From the NCBI GenBank assembly GCA_024752435.1, contig CP103030.1, positions 558,001-622,000 of the forward strand: a stretch of 64,000 bases of DNA. The letters run 5' to 3'. How positions within the stretch are numbered: the first letter of the stretch is position 1; each line of letters opens with the position of its first letter. The DNA comes from Allantophomopsis cytisporea (taxonomy: Eukaryota > Ascomycota > Leotiomycetes > Phacidiales > Phacidiaceae). Under the pieces are notes generated by a model that saw only the letters and a program-made list of their open reading frames with translations, had not been told where the DNA came from and searched no databases. The position numbers and the translations under genes are program-made. This document shows positions 12,987 to 25,133 of the stretch, in pieces.

Positions 12987-15765
12987 CTAACCACCTCTTT
13001 CGCCAAATTCCCTTGCCCAATCCTCAAATTCCTTGAGACCCTGCTTGCTAACACTGGGCCTGATATTGATCAAACTAGCTTCGAAATCCTTGAACTGGAT
13101 GGGCCTGATCTGATCCATGGACATATGAAGGAGAGCCTCACCGAGAGATCTCAACGGCCCCATGGCTGCATCTTTCGCGAGCGCAGTAATATCTGAGCCC
13201 GAGAAACCTATAAGCAAAAAGTTAGTCATGTATACTAATAAGACAAATTCTGCGGTTTTAACGGAAATACATACCATCAGTAAGAGCCACCAGGTTATCA
13301 ATATCCTTCGAAGTCAAGCCGTGTTTCTGATGTCCGAGTAAAGTCTTCAATTGCACTCTCCTGGTTTCATCCTCAGGAAGCGGGATATACTGTCTCCGCA
13401 CAAATCGTCTTCTAGCAGCTTCATCGATAGCCCATGGCAAATTCGTAGCCGCAAGAACAAGGACTCTACTAGCATCCCCTCTTTCCTTCTCCTTCTCACT
13501 CTGTTCCCTACCCGCAGCTGCACGTTGAAGATCGCTCCACTGGATCAGAAACTCTGTTTTAATGCGGCGAGTAGCCTCGTGCTCGCCGGATCCGGAACGA
13601 GCAGACAAAAGGGAGTCAATTTCATCAACAAAAATGATAGACGGCGCAAGTGCCTTAGCAAGGGAGAAGAGAGCGCGAACAAGCTTCTCTGACTCACCAA
13701 GATATTTGCTCGTCAAAGAGCTGGCAGAGATGGAGAAGAATGTCGAGCGGGATTCCGTAGCGACAGCTCGCGCTAACATGGTCTTACCTGTTCCTGGAGG
13801 TCCAAAGAGTAGCATTCCGCGGGCTGGCTCACGGAGGCCCATGAAAAGATCAGGTCGCAGGAAAGGATACACAACAGCCTCTTTCAATGCATTCTTGGCA
13901 ACCTCAAGGCCTGCAACGTCCTCCCAATGGACCTCATCTCCCTGAACTACAATCTCATTGAAGATTTGTTTGGCAGCCCCCTCGTCCACTCCTTTAGGGA
14001 GGTTCTTCATAAGATGCGACACCTTCTCTTCCCAAGCAGACTTTGTCTTAGTCTCGGCATCATCAGAAGAGTCGCCAGATGTAGGCGTAGCGGGTTCTGC
14101 GAGAATGGGGCTTTCCGTTTCCTTCTCCTTTGGTTTGGGTTTAGGTTTGGGTGCCTTTTTCTTGGGTTTTGCAAGATGCTCTCTGCTGCTAGTCGTATCA
14201 TCATCAACACTTTGCGATGAAGCATCTCCGTCTTTCGTTGCTTTGCTGCGACGAGCCTTACGAGCGTCGTCTTTCTCTACATGTTGGTCTCGATACCGTG
14301 GAGAGGAAGTATTTGCTACAGGTTTTCGGGCGGTCTTCGATGATTCACCGGCATCACCATTTGGATTTGCACGTGCGGGCGACCTTCGTCGAATGGGCAG
14401 AACAGTTGCATCCTGTTTCTTCGCTGTCGTCTCGGGGTATTCATTCAGATAACTCGGGTACTTCAAAGGTTCCAACTTTCTTGGCTTATGTGGAGGTACA
14501 GGCGGTGGCGTATTCTTGCGTAACTTGTTGGGCTCAGTAGGAGTGGTCGAAAGAGATTCCAAATCTAATAAATCAGCCATGGCAGAAGGATTGATCATGG
14601 ATCCTGAAACAGCACCTGGTTGTCCTGGATCCGTTGGAGGAAATGGATATTGATTCGATGTGCCCAATGAGGCATGAACGTTGCCGCTCCCTGTCAAAAG
14701 ATCAAATGGACTTGGTGGCTTGCCTGGAGCACTACCACCAACTAACCTTCTAGTTGTACTATCGTAGTGTACAGGCTGTGATGTCTCATATGCCGTTCCA
14801 TCCTTGCGTCCAGAAGTAAGTGTGGGCTGGCTGTTTGTAGCCTCTGTATCTAAGCTTCTCCCAATTTTATCCTTATTGCTGCGACTGATAGATTGCCAAG
14901 CCAGGGTTGCAGCTTTACTTGCACCTGGACCATCAGCTCTCTTGTCAATTGATGATCGTGCAGACTTCGAGGATGATTTCTTTTCGCCCTTATCGCTCCG
15001 CAGGGTCCTAAGCATAGTCCTCTTCTCAGGACTTGGACTTCTTGAACTCTTATTCATCGTCACTGGTGGAACCAAATTTGGAGTAGAAGTTGCCGACACT
15101 CTTGAAGACACTGGTGCCAAATACGACGAAGATCCGTTCCGCTGTCCGACAACAGCTTGCTCCGAGCTTCTCTTCGAGAATAATCCGGGACGTTGTGGAA
15201 GCGGTGGTGTAGGTCTTGAAATTTCGGGATATCCGACAGCAGGAATCGAACCGTCACCGATCCAGCCTTTATCAACCCTATCAGCCTCCGCCGACCGCCT
15301 TAGAATTTTCTCCTTTTCCTTCTCCTTCTCTTTTTCCTTAGTCACCTTACCGGATGACCCCGCACTAGCCTCTTCCGAGCTATTCTCTAATCGTGACGCC
15401 TTCAGAGCTTCGAGAAGATCCACACGCTCTTTGCACTGCATTTCCATGTCCCGTAAACTATCCTGCAAAGCCTTCTCGGTCTCGGATCGTGGTCGATAGC
15501 CAGCCGGTACTCGGTACGCGTTGTGGTAATAAATCTGATCGAGCGCCGACCTCCAAGATCTCAATGCCTCAGCTTCATTATTCTAGCAACACAAAAGCAT
15601 CAGTTAGGGTCCAAATGGATGGGAGACCAATCCTTCACAAGCATAGCCACAATAGAACAAAGAAGGATAAAGTACCTGACCCTCGAAATAAACAGCCGTC
15701 GAGCAGATCAAATAACACTCATCGTAAGTCTTCTGCAACGAAGACGAGGTTTTATTCCGCATCAT
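12987..15765 (-). CDS. SAP1: AAA ATPase of the meiotic clade (SAP1/YTA6-like; spastin/fidgetin relative)
   Basis: Modelled exons 15765-15676, 15582-13275 and 13207-12987 give 872 aa. The N-terminal part (LQKTYDECYLICSTAVYFEGQ, then NNEAEALRSWRSALDQIYYHN) looks like a MIT-type helical bundle. A long Ser/Pro/Lys-rich linker follows, then one AAA+ module: Walker A GPPGTGKT (about residues 624-631), Walker B IIFVDEID (about 679-686), sensor ATN, and the C-terminal helices that include FSGSDITALAKDAAMGPLR. This arrangement is that of spastin, fidgetin and Vps4 relatives. Yeast SAP1/YTA6 is the closest named fungal type. The start is uncertain: the conserved-looking frame extends upstream to about 15804 (AWTIVVNSVDMM), so an additional 5' exon is likely. 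Substrate in this organism is unknown. Confidence 0.85.
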
Positions 15766-16146
15766 GTCCACAGAATTGACCACAATGGTCCAGGCTCTCC
15801 GCAAGTCTCAAGATTAAGTGGTGATCGTGATATGTTTCTCATCCGTGTCGCATGTGCTCGTTTCTTGCCTAGCAACCCTGGCAAAAAGTGACGTCGTTGG
15901 GCCACCGCTCGGAAGTAGTACCGCCTCGCTCACCAGGCTTCAGTAAGAACAAAAGCAGCAAGCAATAGGAGTCGCGTGAGCTGCAATGTCAAAAGAGAGA
16001 GATTACTGTAGAGAATGAAAGAAATATCAGTTGAGCTTTATCGAAGAAATTTGGTGAGGAGAAGGAATTGAAAGTGGCATACGTGCGTGTTTATGGTACG
16101 ACAGTGGGCGGAGTTTATAGATAGAATATGGTGGTTGGTGGTTGGT

Positions 16147-16186
16147 AGTGGTGGAGGTGGAGGTGGAGGTGGAGGTGGTAGTGGTA
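16147..16186. repeat. GTGGAG-type microsatellite
   Basis: Four uninterrupted GGTGGA-type hexamers flanked by imperfect GGTAGT units. The repeat sits in non-coding DNA. Confidence 0.85.
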
Positions 16187-16307
16187 GTTACTTAGTCTCT
16201 CTCCCCTTCTCCCTTCTCTCTTCTCTCTTCCCTTGAGGCTATGTATGGCGTTTAGACTCGCAACCGCAACCCGCAATTCGCAACTCGCTGCGAGTAAGAA
16301 TAAGAGG

Positions 16308-16336
16308 AAGAGTGAGAGTGAGAGTGAGTGAGAGTA
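16308..16336. repeat. GAGAGT/GAGTGA simple repeat
   Basis: Alternating GAGTGA and GAGAGT units, upstream of the SAP1-like gene, in non-coding DNA. Confidence 0.7.
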
Positions 16337-16849
16337 AGACTCAAGCAGTAGAGTGTATTCACCTTAGACAGGTAGCTAGGGTGAAAGTGCCCGCCTTCCA
16401 GTGGCTTTACAATGTTCGCCTAGTATGTACCAAAATCTGCTTGTGCATGTTTCTTTTCCCCAAACTCCACCACCCGTCGATCAACAAGGGCCTTGTCGGA
16501 ACTTTCTTTTTATGTTGCCTGATGGTGCGTTTGGGTATGAATGATGACTGAATGGATGGATGAATGAATGATAGTATGAGTGGAGTGTAGGGGTGCAGAT
16601 GTAATTCGATTTGATGTATTACATGCGCACAATCAAACCATATGCACACATATAGTATAAAATACGCAACTGCACAAAGATAATGACAATTGTGTCGAGA
16701 CATAATAGAGTGCAACGCGTTCAGCTACATACCTGGCATTGTTTGTTGAAGAAAAACTACCTTAGTACTGAGACATTGAGAGTGGTAGTTCCCACCGCAG
16801 CCAGGCTTATTCGCTCCAGACTCACAAACAACTCGACTTCCAGTACACA

Positions 16850-16880
16850 GCTCTCTCTCTCTCTCTCCCTCTCCCTCTCC
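16850..16880. repeat. CT-rich microsatellite
   Basis: A CT dinucleotide tract that passes into CTCCCT units, in non-coding DNA. Confidence 0.85.
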
Positions 16881-17556
16881 GTCCAGGATACGCTCAGGTG
16901 TTGGTTTATCTATCCTCCTCCGTCAAGGTGGCGCTGAACCCGGAGCAATTTCACATTTCACAGAAGACGGTTCTCTCCAAACATTTCAATGGCACTGCAT
17001 CTTTGCAAGTAATCTTTTTAACACTTTCACATCTTTAAACACCTAGCTCTTGATGAGAGTATACAGCGCCAGCCAAATCTAGCCCCCTCCTTAAGAAGCC
17101 CCTACTTAGTCCAATCACAAGATTGAGACCATATGCATCGTTTTTTTATAAAAGATCAAAACGCCATGAAGAAAACATACACGCACACGCACATACACAA
17201 CACATGCCAACTAAGAGATCCCTCCCAAACCCACTGCCAGAAAGCGACAATAGAAAACAGGGGAAAAAAGAGGCCCCGTAGCTTGCGCCCTGAGAAGGGG
17301 CTACATATATCTTTCATTACCGACAGACGTCTAGAACACATAATTTGTACAGGATGAGAACGTGAGAGCATGGCAGATCGATTGTGCGATCAGATCAAAT
17401 CAATGTCGCCAGTTCATCAGGGTGACAATGATATCCAATGCCAAGATTTTTGCGAAATTTTGCGAGATATCGTATAGGAGGCCGAAGAGATGCAGAGCTT
17501 GACAATCAACACTCTGCAGGCACATTCATCTTGCGTGGAACGGATAGTCGAAGTAC

Positions 17557-18919
17557 TCAGATGCTCGCATCGTTTGAGCGAATGAAGTAGGCCCTGTGCA
17601 CAATTAGTCAATTTTCCACAAAACGAACTTCAAATCAATCAATCATTCATCACTCACTTGCAAGCCTCGTAGGCGGACCAGCAGATGGCAGTACTTGGCA
17701 TGGTCGTCACGACTCTTGGTCTGACACCCTTGAAAAATCCCTTGAATCCCTCCCTTCTGTGTAATAACTTGCAACCCTCCACGAAGCCGTTAACGTTTCG
17801 TAATTCGGCATCTGTGGCTGTTCCTCGAGTCTGCAACATAGTCTTGACGACATCCATAGGTGTTGTAAGTGCCGCGGCAATTCCTCCAGCAACAGCTCCA
17901 GCAGAGCAGTGAGTCAATGGGTCATAGGCCTTGCTTGGATTCATGACGGTCGAAAGAGATTCGTATGCGAGAAATTGAAGTGCCGTGAATGGTACGGTCA
18001 TCGACAACGTGGTTGGGTAGGAAACGTAGAAGGCCGAAAGACCCTCGGTTCTGTAGACGTATTTTGCGCAGTCAGGCATTGACTTGTACATCTTGGTAGA
18101 TTCATGCATCTGCATGCGTTGCTTGATAACTACAAAACGTCAGCAAAGAATAAAGGGAAGAAATACGAGCCGGTAGGCTTACCATCGAATGGGTTCATAA
18201 GTGCATCGCTTGCAATTGTTGCGCAGGCACCACTAGTAGCTAAATCCGAGTCAGTAACAATCAACTTCAACAATGTAAGAGATCTATTCTGTCATACCTG
18301 CGGCGAGAGGATGATGAACTCCAACCTGGTTTCCACCCATAACATGCTTGACAGCCTCATAAGTCGCGAAGTAGACTGCGTGCGCCGGTCCTACAGAAAA
18401 TCAACAGCACGCCCCATTGCCCCGAGAAAATATCAACAAACCTGCTCCAACCACAACACTGGACATGCCTCTCCACAGACTGAGGATTCCCTCCCCCGTT
18501 GCTATCCGATAGCCACCCTGCAATATTCCATTGTAAACCGCGTTTGGCGTAGGATTTAAGATTTGCATTCTCGTCTGCAAGAGGTCAGTATCTCCTGAGG
18601 TTCCCCCACCATACACATCAGAATTCCCCTAACCTTGATCGCATCAATAGGATACATGACGGTGTGCTCAGCAATACCGGCGAAGGCACCAGCGGCCACT
18701 GTTGTGGAAAATATCAGCGTTGCGATGTCGGGGGAGTAAGCCGGGGAGACATACTATTTTGCAGGAGCGAGAAGTTTGGGGGGAGTCCCTCATAACTGCG
18801 AGGCATAGAGGTCAGTAAGGATTCGAATGAAAAGAAATCAGTTCAGAGGTCTGTGATGCCTTTCTCAGGGTGAATACGTACTCGTACTCCTCCATCGGCT
18901 CTCCGCTAGGCTGGGCCAT
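17557..18919 (-). CDS. MRS4: Mitochondrial iron carrier, mitoferrin (MRS3/MRS4 type)
   Basis: Eight exons close in frame to 311 aa: 18919-18882, 18795-18755, 18698-18634, 18574-18442, 18390-18298, 18239-18183, 18129-17658 and 17593-17557. This inner-membrane carrier moves ferrous iron into the matrix for haem and Fe-S synthesis. All three carrier repeats are visible. Their signature motifs are PIDAIKTRMQ, PFDVIKQRMQ and PMDVVKTMLQ, and the family-typical AFAGIAEHTVMYPID and MNPFD are present. The last splice (donor GTGAGT at 17657) removes an in-frame TGA that directly follows TGCAAG, and adds the short tail KAYFIRSNDASI. The start follows the open upstream frame only from ATG 18919, since no earlier ATG exists. 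Eight exons is unusually many beside its neighbours. Confidence 0.93.
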
Positions 18920-20300
18920 GGAGACCGCAGCTGCAACGCTCGCTCCGAACTTGTCTTGCAGTGCCAGCTTTGCCAGTTGCTCACGAGACTCAAATAATCG
19001 CAGGAGAGACAATTCACAGGGTCGATTGGTGAGTATGTGTGGAGTATCGGTTGTGTAGATTTGGGGTGCAGCAAAAAAAAAAGACGGTTGGGATAACTCG
19101 AGAGGCGGCAGTGAATCGATGATGATGGGAGAGAAGCAGAAATGTTAGCTCTCGGCTGCACAGAGTACTTCCACAGTTTATTTGCTGCTATTCGCCCATA
19201 GCGCAGGGATAAGTTGCTGCAAGACGGAGCACTTGTTCGCCGAGGTGTGCTTTACACGCCAAATTTCTTAGTCAACAGTGGGCTTCTAGATTCTCTTCCA
19301 ACATCTGGTGTCTGAATGTGTGCGCACTTGGGGCCGGCTCACTTTCTTACGACCGATTTTATGAATTTGTCTCGATAATGTACTGGGAGTGGGGAGAAGG
19401 GGGGCATTTGTGTTAGTCACAGCTATTGACAGTTTTTCACCACCAATGTCCAAGTGTGCAATAGTGATTACACACCTGAATGCGTGTTTTCTTCCATTTC
19501 TCCTGGGGATTGACATAACGAAAATGTCCAACAACTCAGCGCCATGATGTTTGTTGTGTAGATAGATTGGGTATTCTGGAAGAAAGAACGCAGAAGGATA
19601 ATGAGCGAGGAGAGCGCCAGTGGATTTGCTCAGGATTGTGTCCTCTGTGTACCTTACCCGATAGGAGTAACGGAGGACGTGATATTGCCTTTACGTCGTT
19701 ACTGCCAAGGTGCCGATGGCAGGTGGTTGTTCTGTGCCGTTGAAGCGTGTAGTCCTTCAATTCGTGAGTGAGAGAGGTATGTGCATCTTCTTGAATTATT
19801 TATTTATATCTTACCTAACAAACCGGAAATATCTACGGAGTCGAATACTCTGGTAAGACCGTGAGACTGTAAGACTGCATCTTATCTGATGCATGATGCG
19901 AACACACCTTAATCCATCATCCAAAAGTGCTTCTGCACGCCATCCAGCAGCAAGGACGCTTGGCATTGGTAGATCTTGTGGGGTAGAAATGCACATCGAT
20001 CACCACACCTCCCTCGTCAGCCTGCCATCTTATGTCAAAGATGATGATAAAACCCCAGAGTTGTTTTTCTGCGCATCATGAGACCTTGCAGTCACGAACA
20101 ATCGTGAATTGAGCAAGGACTAGGCATATGAAGGGGTATCTTCCCAAGAACATTCAGTAGATTCTGCAAATCATTTATGTGTCCACAGAGGTCCTCAACA
20201 TCAGGTAGTATAAAGACACCGGACATCATTATAGTCATATCATGCAAAGTCATATCTATCAAAACCAACTCCAACAACAGTCCCGCTGTCCCATTGAAAC
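18920..20300. other. Intergenic region mitoferrin to SMC4
   Basis: About 1.4 kb with the mitoferrin promoter and the SMC4 3' region. Only short frames without motifs are present. A poly-A run of ten sits at about 19073-19082. Confidence 0.5.
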
Positions 20301-23300
20301 CTAAGCCCTTCCCGTGATATAATCCTTGTTCTCGATCGTCACACTCTTTGTCATATGATTGACCTTATACACACCCACCAGTCTTGCTGCTAACTCGAAC
20401 ATGTTATTACGCAGAGAGATGACAATGAACTGGGCATTCTTGGTGCGTTCCTTGATATAACTTGCGACAATCGAGACCTACTGAAGTCAGTATTTCGAAG
20501 GGAGTCAAAGGAGTGGTAGGCATAGGCAACTTACATTTCTGAAATCCAAAGCAGCGTCGATTTCGTCCATGACGTAGAGAGGTGTAGGCTTGTAGTGATG
20601 CAGCGCAAACACAAGGGCCAAACTACTCAAGGTCTTCTCACCACCACTGAGGTTGGAAATGTTCTTCCACGATTTCTTTGGGGGCATGACACTAAATAAT
20701 ATGCCTTCTGAGAAAGGATCCAGGGAATCTACGAGCTCGAGCTCGGCATTACCGCCCATGGTAATCATCTGGTACATCTCCTTGAGTCGAAGTGAAATGG
20801 TACTGAATCCTTCCATAAATCCTTCTAGGCGAAGGCGGCGGAGATCATCGCAGCGCTTTTTTACTATGTCGCGTTGAGACACAGCACTTTGTAGATCAGC
20901 ATTCCTTGCGGCGTGCTCCTCCACACGCCGTCTGTACTCGGCAAGGACCCCAAGCTCAACGTTCACGTTCTGAGTCTTTTCTTCTAGTGAAGCAATCTCG
21001 CCCTTCAAGGAGTCCTTATCCATGTCCTCAAGCTCATCCTTGGAATACGTAGGAAGTTCTTGCTGCTCAGTTTCTTCGCCAAGATCGCTGATATTTTGTA
21101 GTGCTAGTTTGTCATGCTTTTCACTCCAGTATCGCAGTCGCTTCTGGTTTTCAGCAAGGACTTTTTGATTCTCTTCGAGTTTGTTGCGCATCTCAATTTC
21201 AACAGCGCGAGTTTCATTCAACTCTGCTGTCTTCTCGTCGAGTTCTGCTTTAAGGGCCTTCAAATCCTTCTTCTTCTCACGAAGAGCTTCTTGAGCCTCA
21301 TCAACCTTCTTCTGCGAGTCCTCGGTGTTGGCACTGTGACCCTGGACGTCCTCTTCAAGAGATTCTAGCTCTGCTTCGGCCTTTCGAAGTTCTTTGCTGG
21401 CTTTGGCAAGGTCCTTCTCGTGCTTGGTATGTTGCTTCTCAGCCTTGGCTTTCGTCACTTCAGCAGCTGAGATCTCCTCATTCAGAGAATCAATTTGCTC
21501 TTTGAGACCGTCCACTTTGTTCTTGTGGGCTCTGAGTTTCTCTCCTCCGACTTGCATGATCTTGTCCTGCAGTGCCTTAATCTCGTCCTCAACGCTCGAA
21601 GTTTCTCCTCGCAATTTGTCGATCTCCTTGTTAAGTTTGGAGATCTCCTTCTTAAGAGAAGCAATCCGAGAATCGTCTGTCTTCGAAGGCTGATGTTCCT
21701 TGCTCAATTCCTTGACGCGTCTCTGAGCATCGGCGAGGTTGCGCGAAGAACTATCCACCTCTAAATTGATCTTCTGCATTTTAGTCTCGAGTCTCGGAAT
21801 GTCGTGCTGTAAATCTTTTAAAGATGTTTCAAGTTCGATATGACGTTGCTGGAACGACTGGAAATCTTGCTCCACGGTATCACGATCCACTTCCAGCTTT
21901 TGAACCTGTTCCTTGGACGTATCCGCAACAAGTTTCGAAGACATGCCTCCCTTCTTAACTGTGTTACCACCACCACTCATGGTACCAGATTTGTCGATCA
22001 ATTGTCCATCAAGCGTAACCACACGCCATCTCCGGGCACCATAAGCAATACGATTGGCTTGCGCAAGATCACGAGCTACTAGAGTGTTCTGCAAAGAGTG
22101 ATAGAAGGCTGGTCGAAATTTATCCTCCTTTGCAGTTATCAAATCGAAAAGTCGGGGGACACTCTCCGGGGTGTCGATTGGTGAGAGATCCCGGTTTCCG
22201 AGCTTATCCAAACAGATGAAATTTCCACGACCCATATTGGTCTTGCGCAAGTACTCAATACATTGCTGTCCGCCCTCGACAGTGTCCGTGACAAAATTGT
22301 CAAGAGCACCGCATGCGGTTGATATAGCAACGTCATATTTCTGATCGATAGTTCCAAGATTACCAAGTCTTCCATGGAATCCCTCAATACGGCCGGATTC
22401 TCGTAGACGCATGAGACCACTAAGCACATTGCCCTGAGTCTGTGTGTTTGCCAGGCTAGCGCGAGCTTCATCAGCCTTCTGGCGAGCACTCGAAAGTCGA
22501 CCACGAAGCTCCGGCTCGCGCTGTGTCAACTTGTTAAGTTCGGCCTGCTTTTTGGCTGCTTCCTTTTCTAACTTAGCCATCTCAGCCTTGCATTCCTCTA
22601 ACTCTGCAAGCTTGGTTTCGCGATGTGATTGGACGCTCAAGACCTTGGCCTGGGTTTCCTCAAGTGCAACAGCTCCGGCATTGGCCTTTTCATGCAAGAT
22701 AGCAAGTTCACTCTCGGCAACTGCGATAGCAGATTGCTTCTGATTGATTTTCTCATTCCAGGGCTCAAGCGACTTCTGCTTGCTGGCGATTTGGTCAGAG
22801 AAGGCCTGCGTCTTTCCTTTGAGGCTGTCACGAATCCTTGAAAGCTCTTTCTCTTCGTGCTCCATTTTTTCCTCAAGCTCTGTAATTTCCTCTGCAGCTC
22901 GCTCCATCTCCTCAACACATCTTTGAATGGTTTCCTCTGCCTCAACTTTCCCAGTTTCTGAAGCATTGATGGTCTTTTCGGCCTTCTTTTGCTTCCCTGC
23001 CAAGAACTTTCTCTTCTCCTCGAATTTAACGTGCTCCTGATCGCGTTCGGCAATTTCCTTCAAGATTGCTTGGGTAGCTTTGTCGAGCGCATCGTATTCC
23101 TTCTGACCTTTCTTGTACTGTTTGTCAAGCTGCTTAATCCCATCTTCGTTGCCCTGGTGCTTCTCAAGCTCGCTATCAAGTTGCGCTTGCATTTCTGCAA
23201 TCGCCTCTTCTGTCACTGCGATATTGTTCCCACACTCGCTGATGTATTTCTGGTATAGCGCTGATTGCTTCATGGTAAGCTCATTCTCGTCCTTGATGTA

Positions 23301-24762
23301 CGCAAGCGCTTTATTTTTTTTGTCTTCGAGGCTGTTCCTTTCCTTTTCTACGTGTTGAACACGGCCACTTTTCTCCATACAAACTTCGTTCAATGTTTCG
23401 ACTTCAGCAGCGGATTCCTCAATAGGAGTTTTGTACTTTGATGTACCAATAATATCCTCCAAATACTCTAGAAGTCCATCATCATGTTCGTTCGCCGCCT
23501 TGGGCTTCATTTGTGCAATCGATTCGACCTCTCCCTGGAGAATAAGAAATCGTTTATGGTCAAGATCAACACCCCTGTCTCGCAAAAGAGTCGTGACCAC
23601 GGTGAAATTTGACTCCTTTCCATTTATGTAGTATTTGCTCGCATTGTTTTTGAAAGCTCTTCGGGAAATAACGAGTGCTGTATCGGGAATGACTTCATGG
23701 CCGCCGCCCGGTAGATCCATAACTTTTTCAAAGTGTACCGCAACTTCGCAGTGATCAAGGTTTGGATAAGCTGCCGAATTATGAATCAAGGCTGAAATCT
23801 TTCCTTGTCGCATTTTACTGGCACGGAAGCCAAAAACGAAAAGTAGAGAATCAATAACATTTGATTTGCCTGTATTCAAAAGGTGGTCAGCAAATTGCAT
23901 AACTGCAAATATTGAAAGATCAAGGGTTGAATGGCTTACCTGATCCGTTGGGTCCTACAACAGAAGAGAACGATGAGTGAAATGGACCCACTTCTTGTCT
24001 GCCAGCATAACTCTTGAAATTGGTCAGAATCAAATATGTGATAACAATTCTCGGTTTCGGTCCAGTGTCTTCAACGACTTGTGGGATAGCTAGAGACCGG
24101 GATTTCAGTACAATATCCATAGGTTTTTCAAGAATTGTATCCATAGCCTTGATAGGCTTGACTGCTGATGCTTGGCTTTCAACTGATGTGGCGCGGTCAT
24201 TTAATGTTGTTGTGATATCAGCCAGTGGTGTCGCAGGTGTCGCAGGCGTGTCCGTTGGAGTAGCAGCCGGAGTCGCTTTGGGGGTAGCATCCGGGTCTGG
24301 GGTATCAGAGGTGCGAGATGTAGGAGATGGGAATTGTGGATCCGGAGTCGCAGAAACGCGAGAAGTACGAGAGGCTCGAGGCTTTTTCTCAACAGGTGCT
24401 GCTGATCTCTTCCTCTTCAATGGAGATGATGATCGCTTTGTGGGTGATGTCGGTTCTGGGGCAGCAAGACTGGCTTGCGACAACTTCCTTGCTTCTGGAG
24501 AGAACAAAACAGAGCTCTCAGCACTGTCGCCACTGGATGTCTTTCTTGAACCTCGAGATGTTCTGGGAGTTGGAGCGACAGAATTTGTAGTGGTTCGTCT
24601 TGACTTTGGTCGTCTCGCTGAAGGCTCTGGCGCTGGTGTAAACTCCTCTTCGTCCGACTCCTGTTTTGTGACAGTCTTGGCATCCTCATCTTCATCGGAA
24701 GACTCAACTAGCACCTTACGGGTTGCCCGCGCACGTCTAGCTGGGCGGGTAGGAGTATCCAT
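20301..24762 (-). CDS. SMC4: Condensin subunit SMC4
   Basis: Three exons, 24762-23940, 23869-20535 and 20477-20301, encode 1444 aa. SMC4 pairs with SMC2 to form the ATPase core of condensin, which compacts mitotic chromosomes. The N-terminal tail is disordered and Ser/Thr/Pro-rich. The head begins at about residue 240, and the first intron splits the Walker A motif GPNGSGKS (270-277). Two long coiled coils flank a hinge (GRIEGFHGRLGNLG ... FICLDKLGNRD ... GTMSGGG). The signature LSGGEKTLSSLA lies at about 1348 and Walker B VMDEIDAALD at about 1374-1383. The last exon supplies NAQFIVISLRNNMFELA and a short tail. The FGFRASKMRQ block separates SMC4 from SMC2. Divergent from an ELYS-type gene across 371 bp. 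Confidence 0.96.
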
Positions 24763-25133
24763 TTTCGAGGGGTGTGAAGAATTCCAATTATATGTTCGGT
24801 CCGTAGAACGCTATCTGCAATGATCCTGGAGTCGCTCTGACCGTCGCTCGGTATTGGAGACGACTTCAATACTCAGTGTCGACAATGATGTTGGGTATCG
24901 GGCGTTGAACGTTATCGCTGTCGTTTTTAAATATGATTGTTGTTTGCGCATCACGTCTGACGCGAAGTAAACATATCGGTTGCTAGCGAGCTTCTACTAT
25001 CCGTCCAATCATCATCGCAGCGCAACACAACACCATCACAGCCTCGTACCTAACGCCTTGTCAAAAGATCTAGAGTGTGAGGTACATACATTAGGTATCT
25101 AAGCACTAGCACCTCTCTGCCACAATATCCACG
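24763..25133. promoter_or_regulatory. Divergent SMC4/ELYS promoter with cell-cycle-like motifs
   Basis: 371 bp between two start codons. At 24960-24973 an ACGCG core (MBF/SBF-type site) lies directly beside GTAAACA, a match to the forkhead site RTAAAYA. Both motifs are known regulators of G1/S and G2/M genes in yeasts. Function here is inferred from motif identity and from the role of condensin. Confidence 0.4.

Larger units (their letters stand above)
15766..17556. other. Long intergenic region with microsatellites
   Basis: About 1.8 kb between the 5' end of the SAP1-like gene and the 3' end of the mitoferrin gene, both on the minus strand. It probably contains one further 5' exon of the SAP1-like gene (conserved-looking frame up to about 15804). 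It also carries GTGGAG, GAGAGT and CT simple repeats, listed separately. No other coding region is supportable. Confidence 0.5.

Noticed and set aside
14804..15499. Plus-strand 231-codon frame
   Set aside because: It is antisense to the linker of the SAP1-like ATPase; composition reflects the complementary strand.
24014..24823. Plus-strand 269-codon frame
   Set aside because: It is antisense to the first exon of SMC4 and has no own motif.
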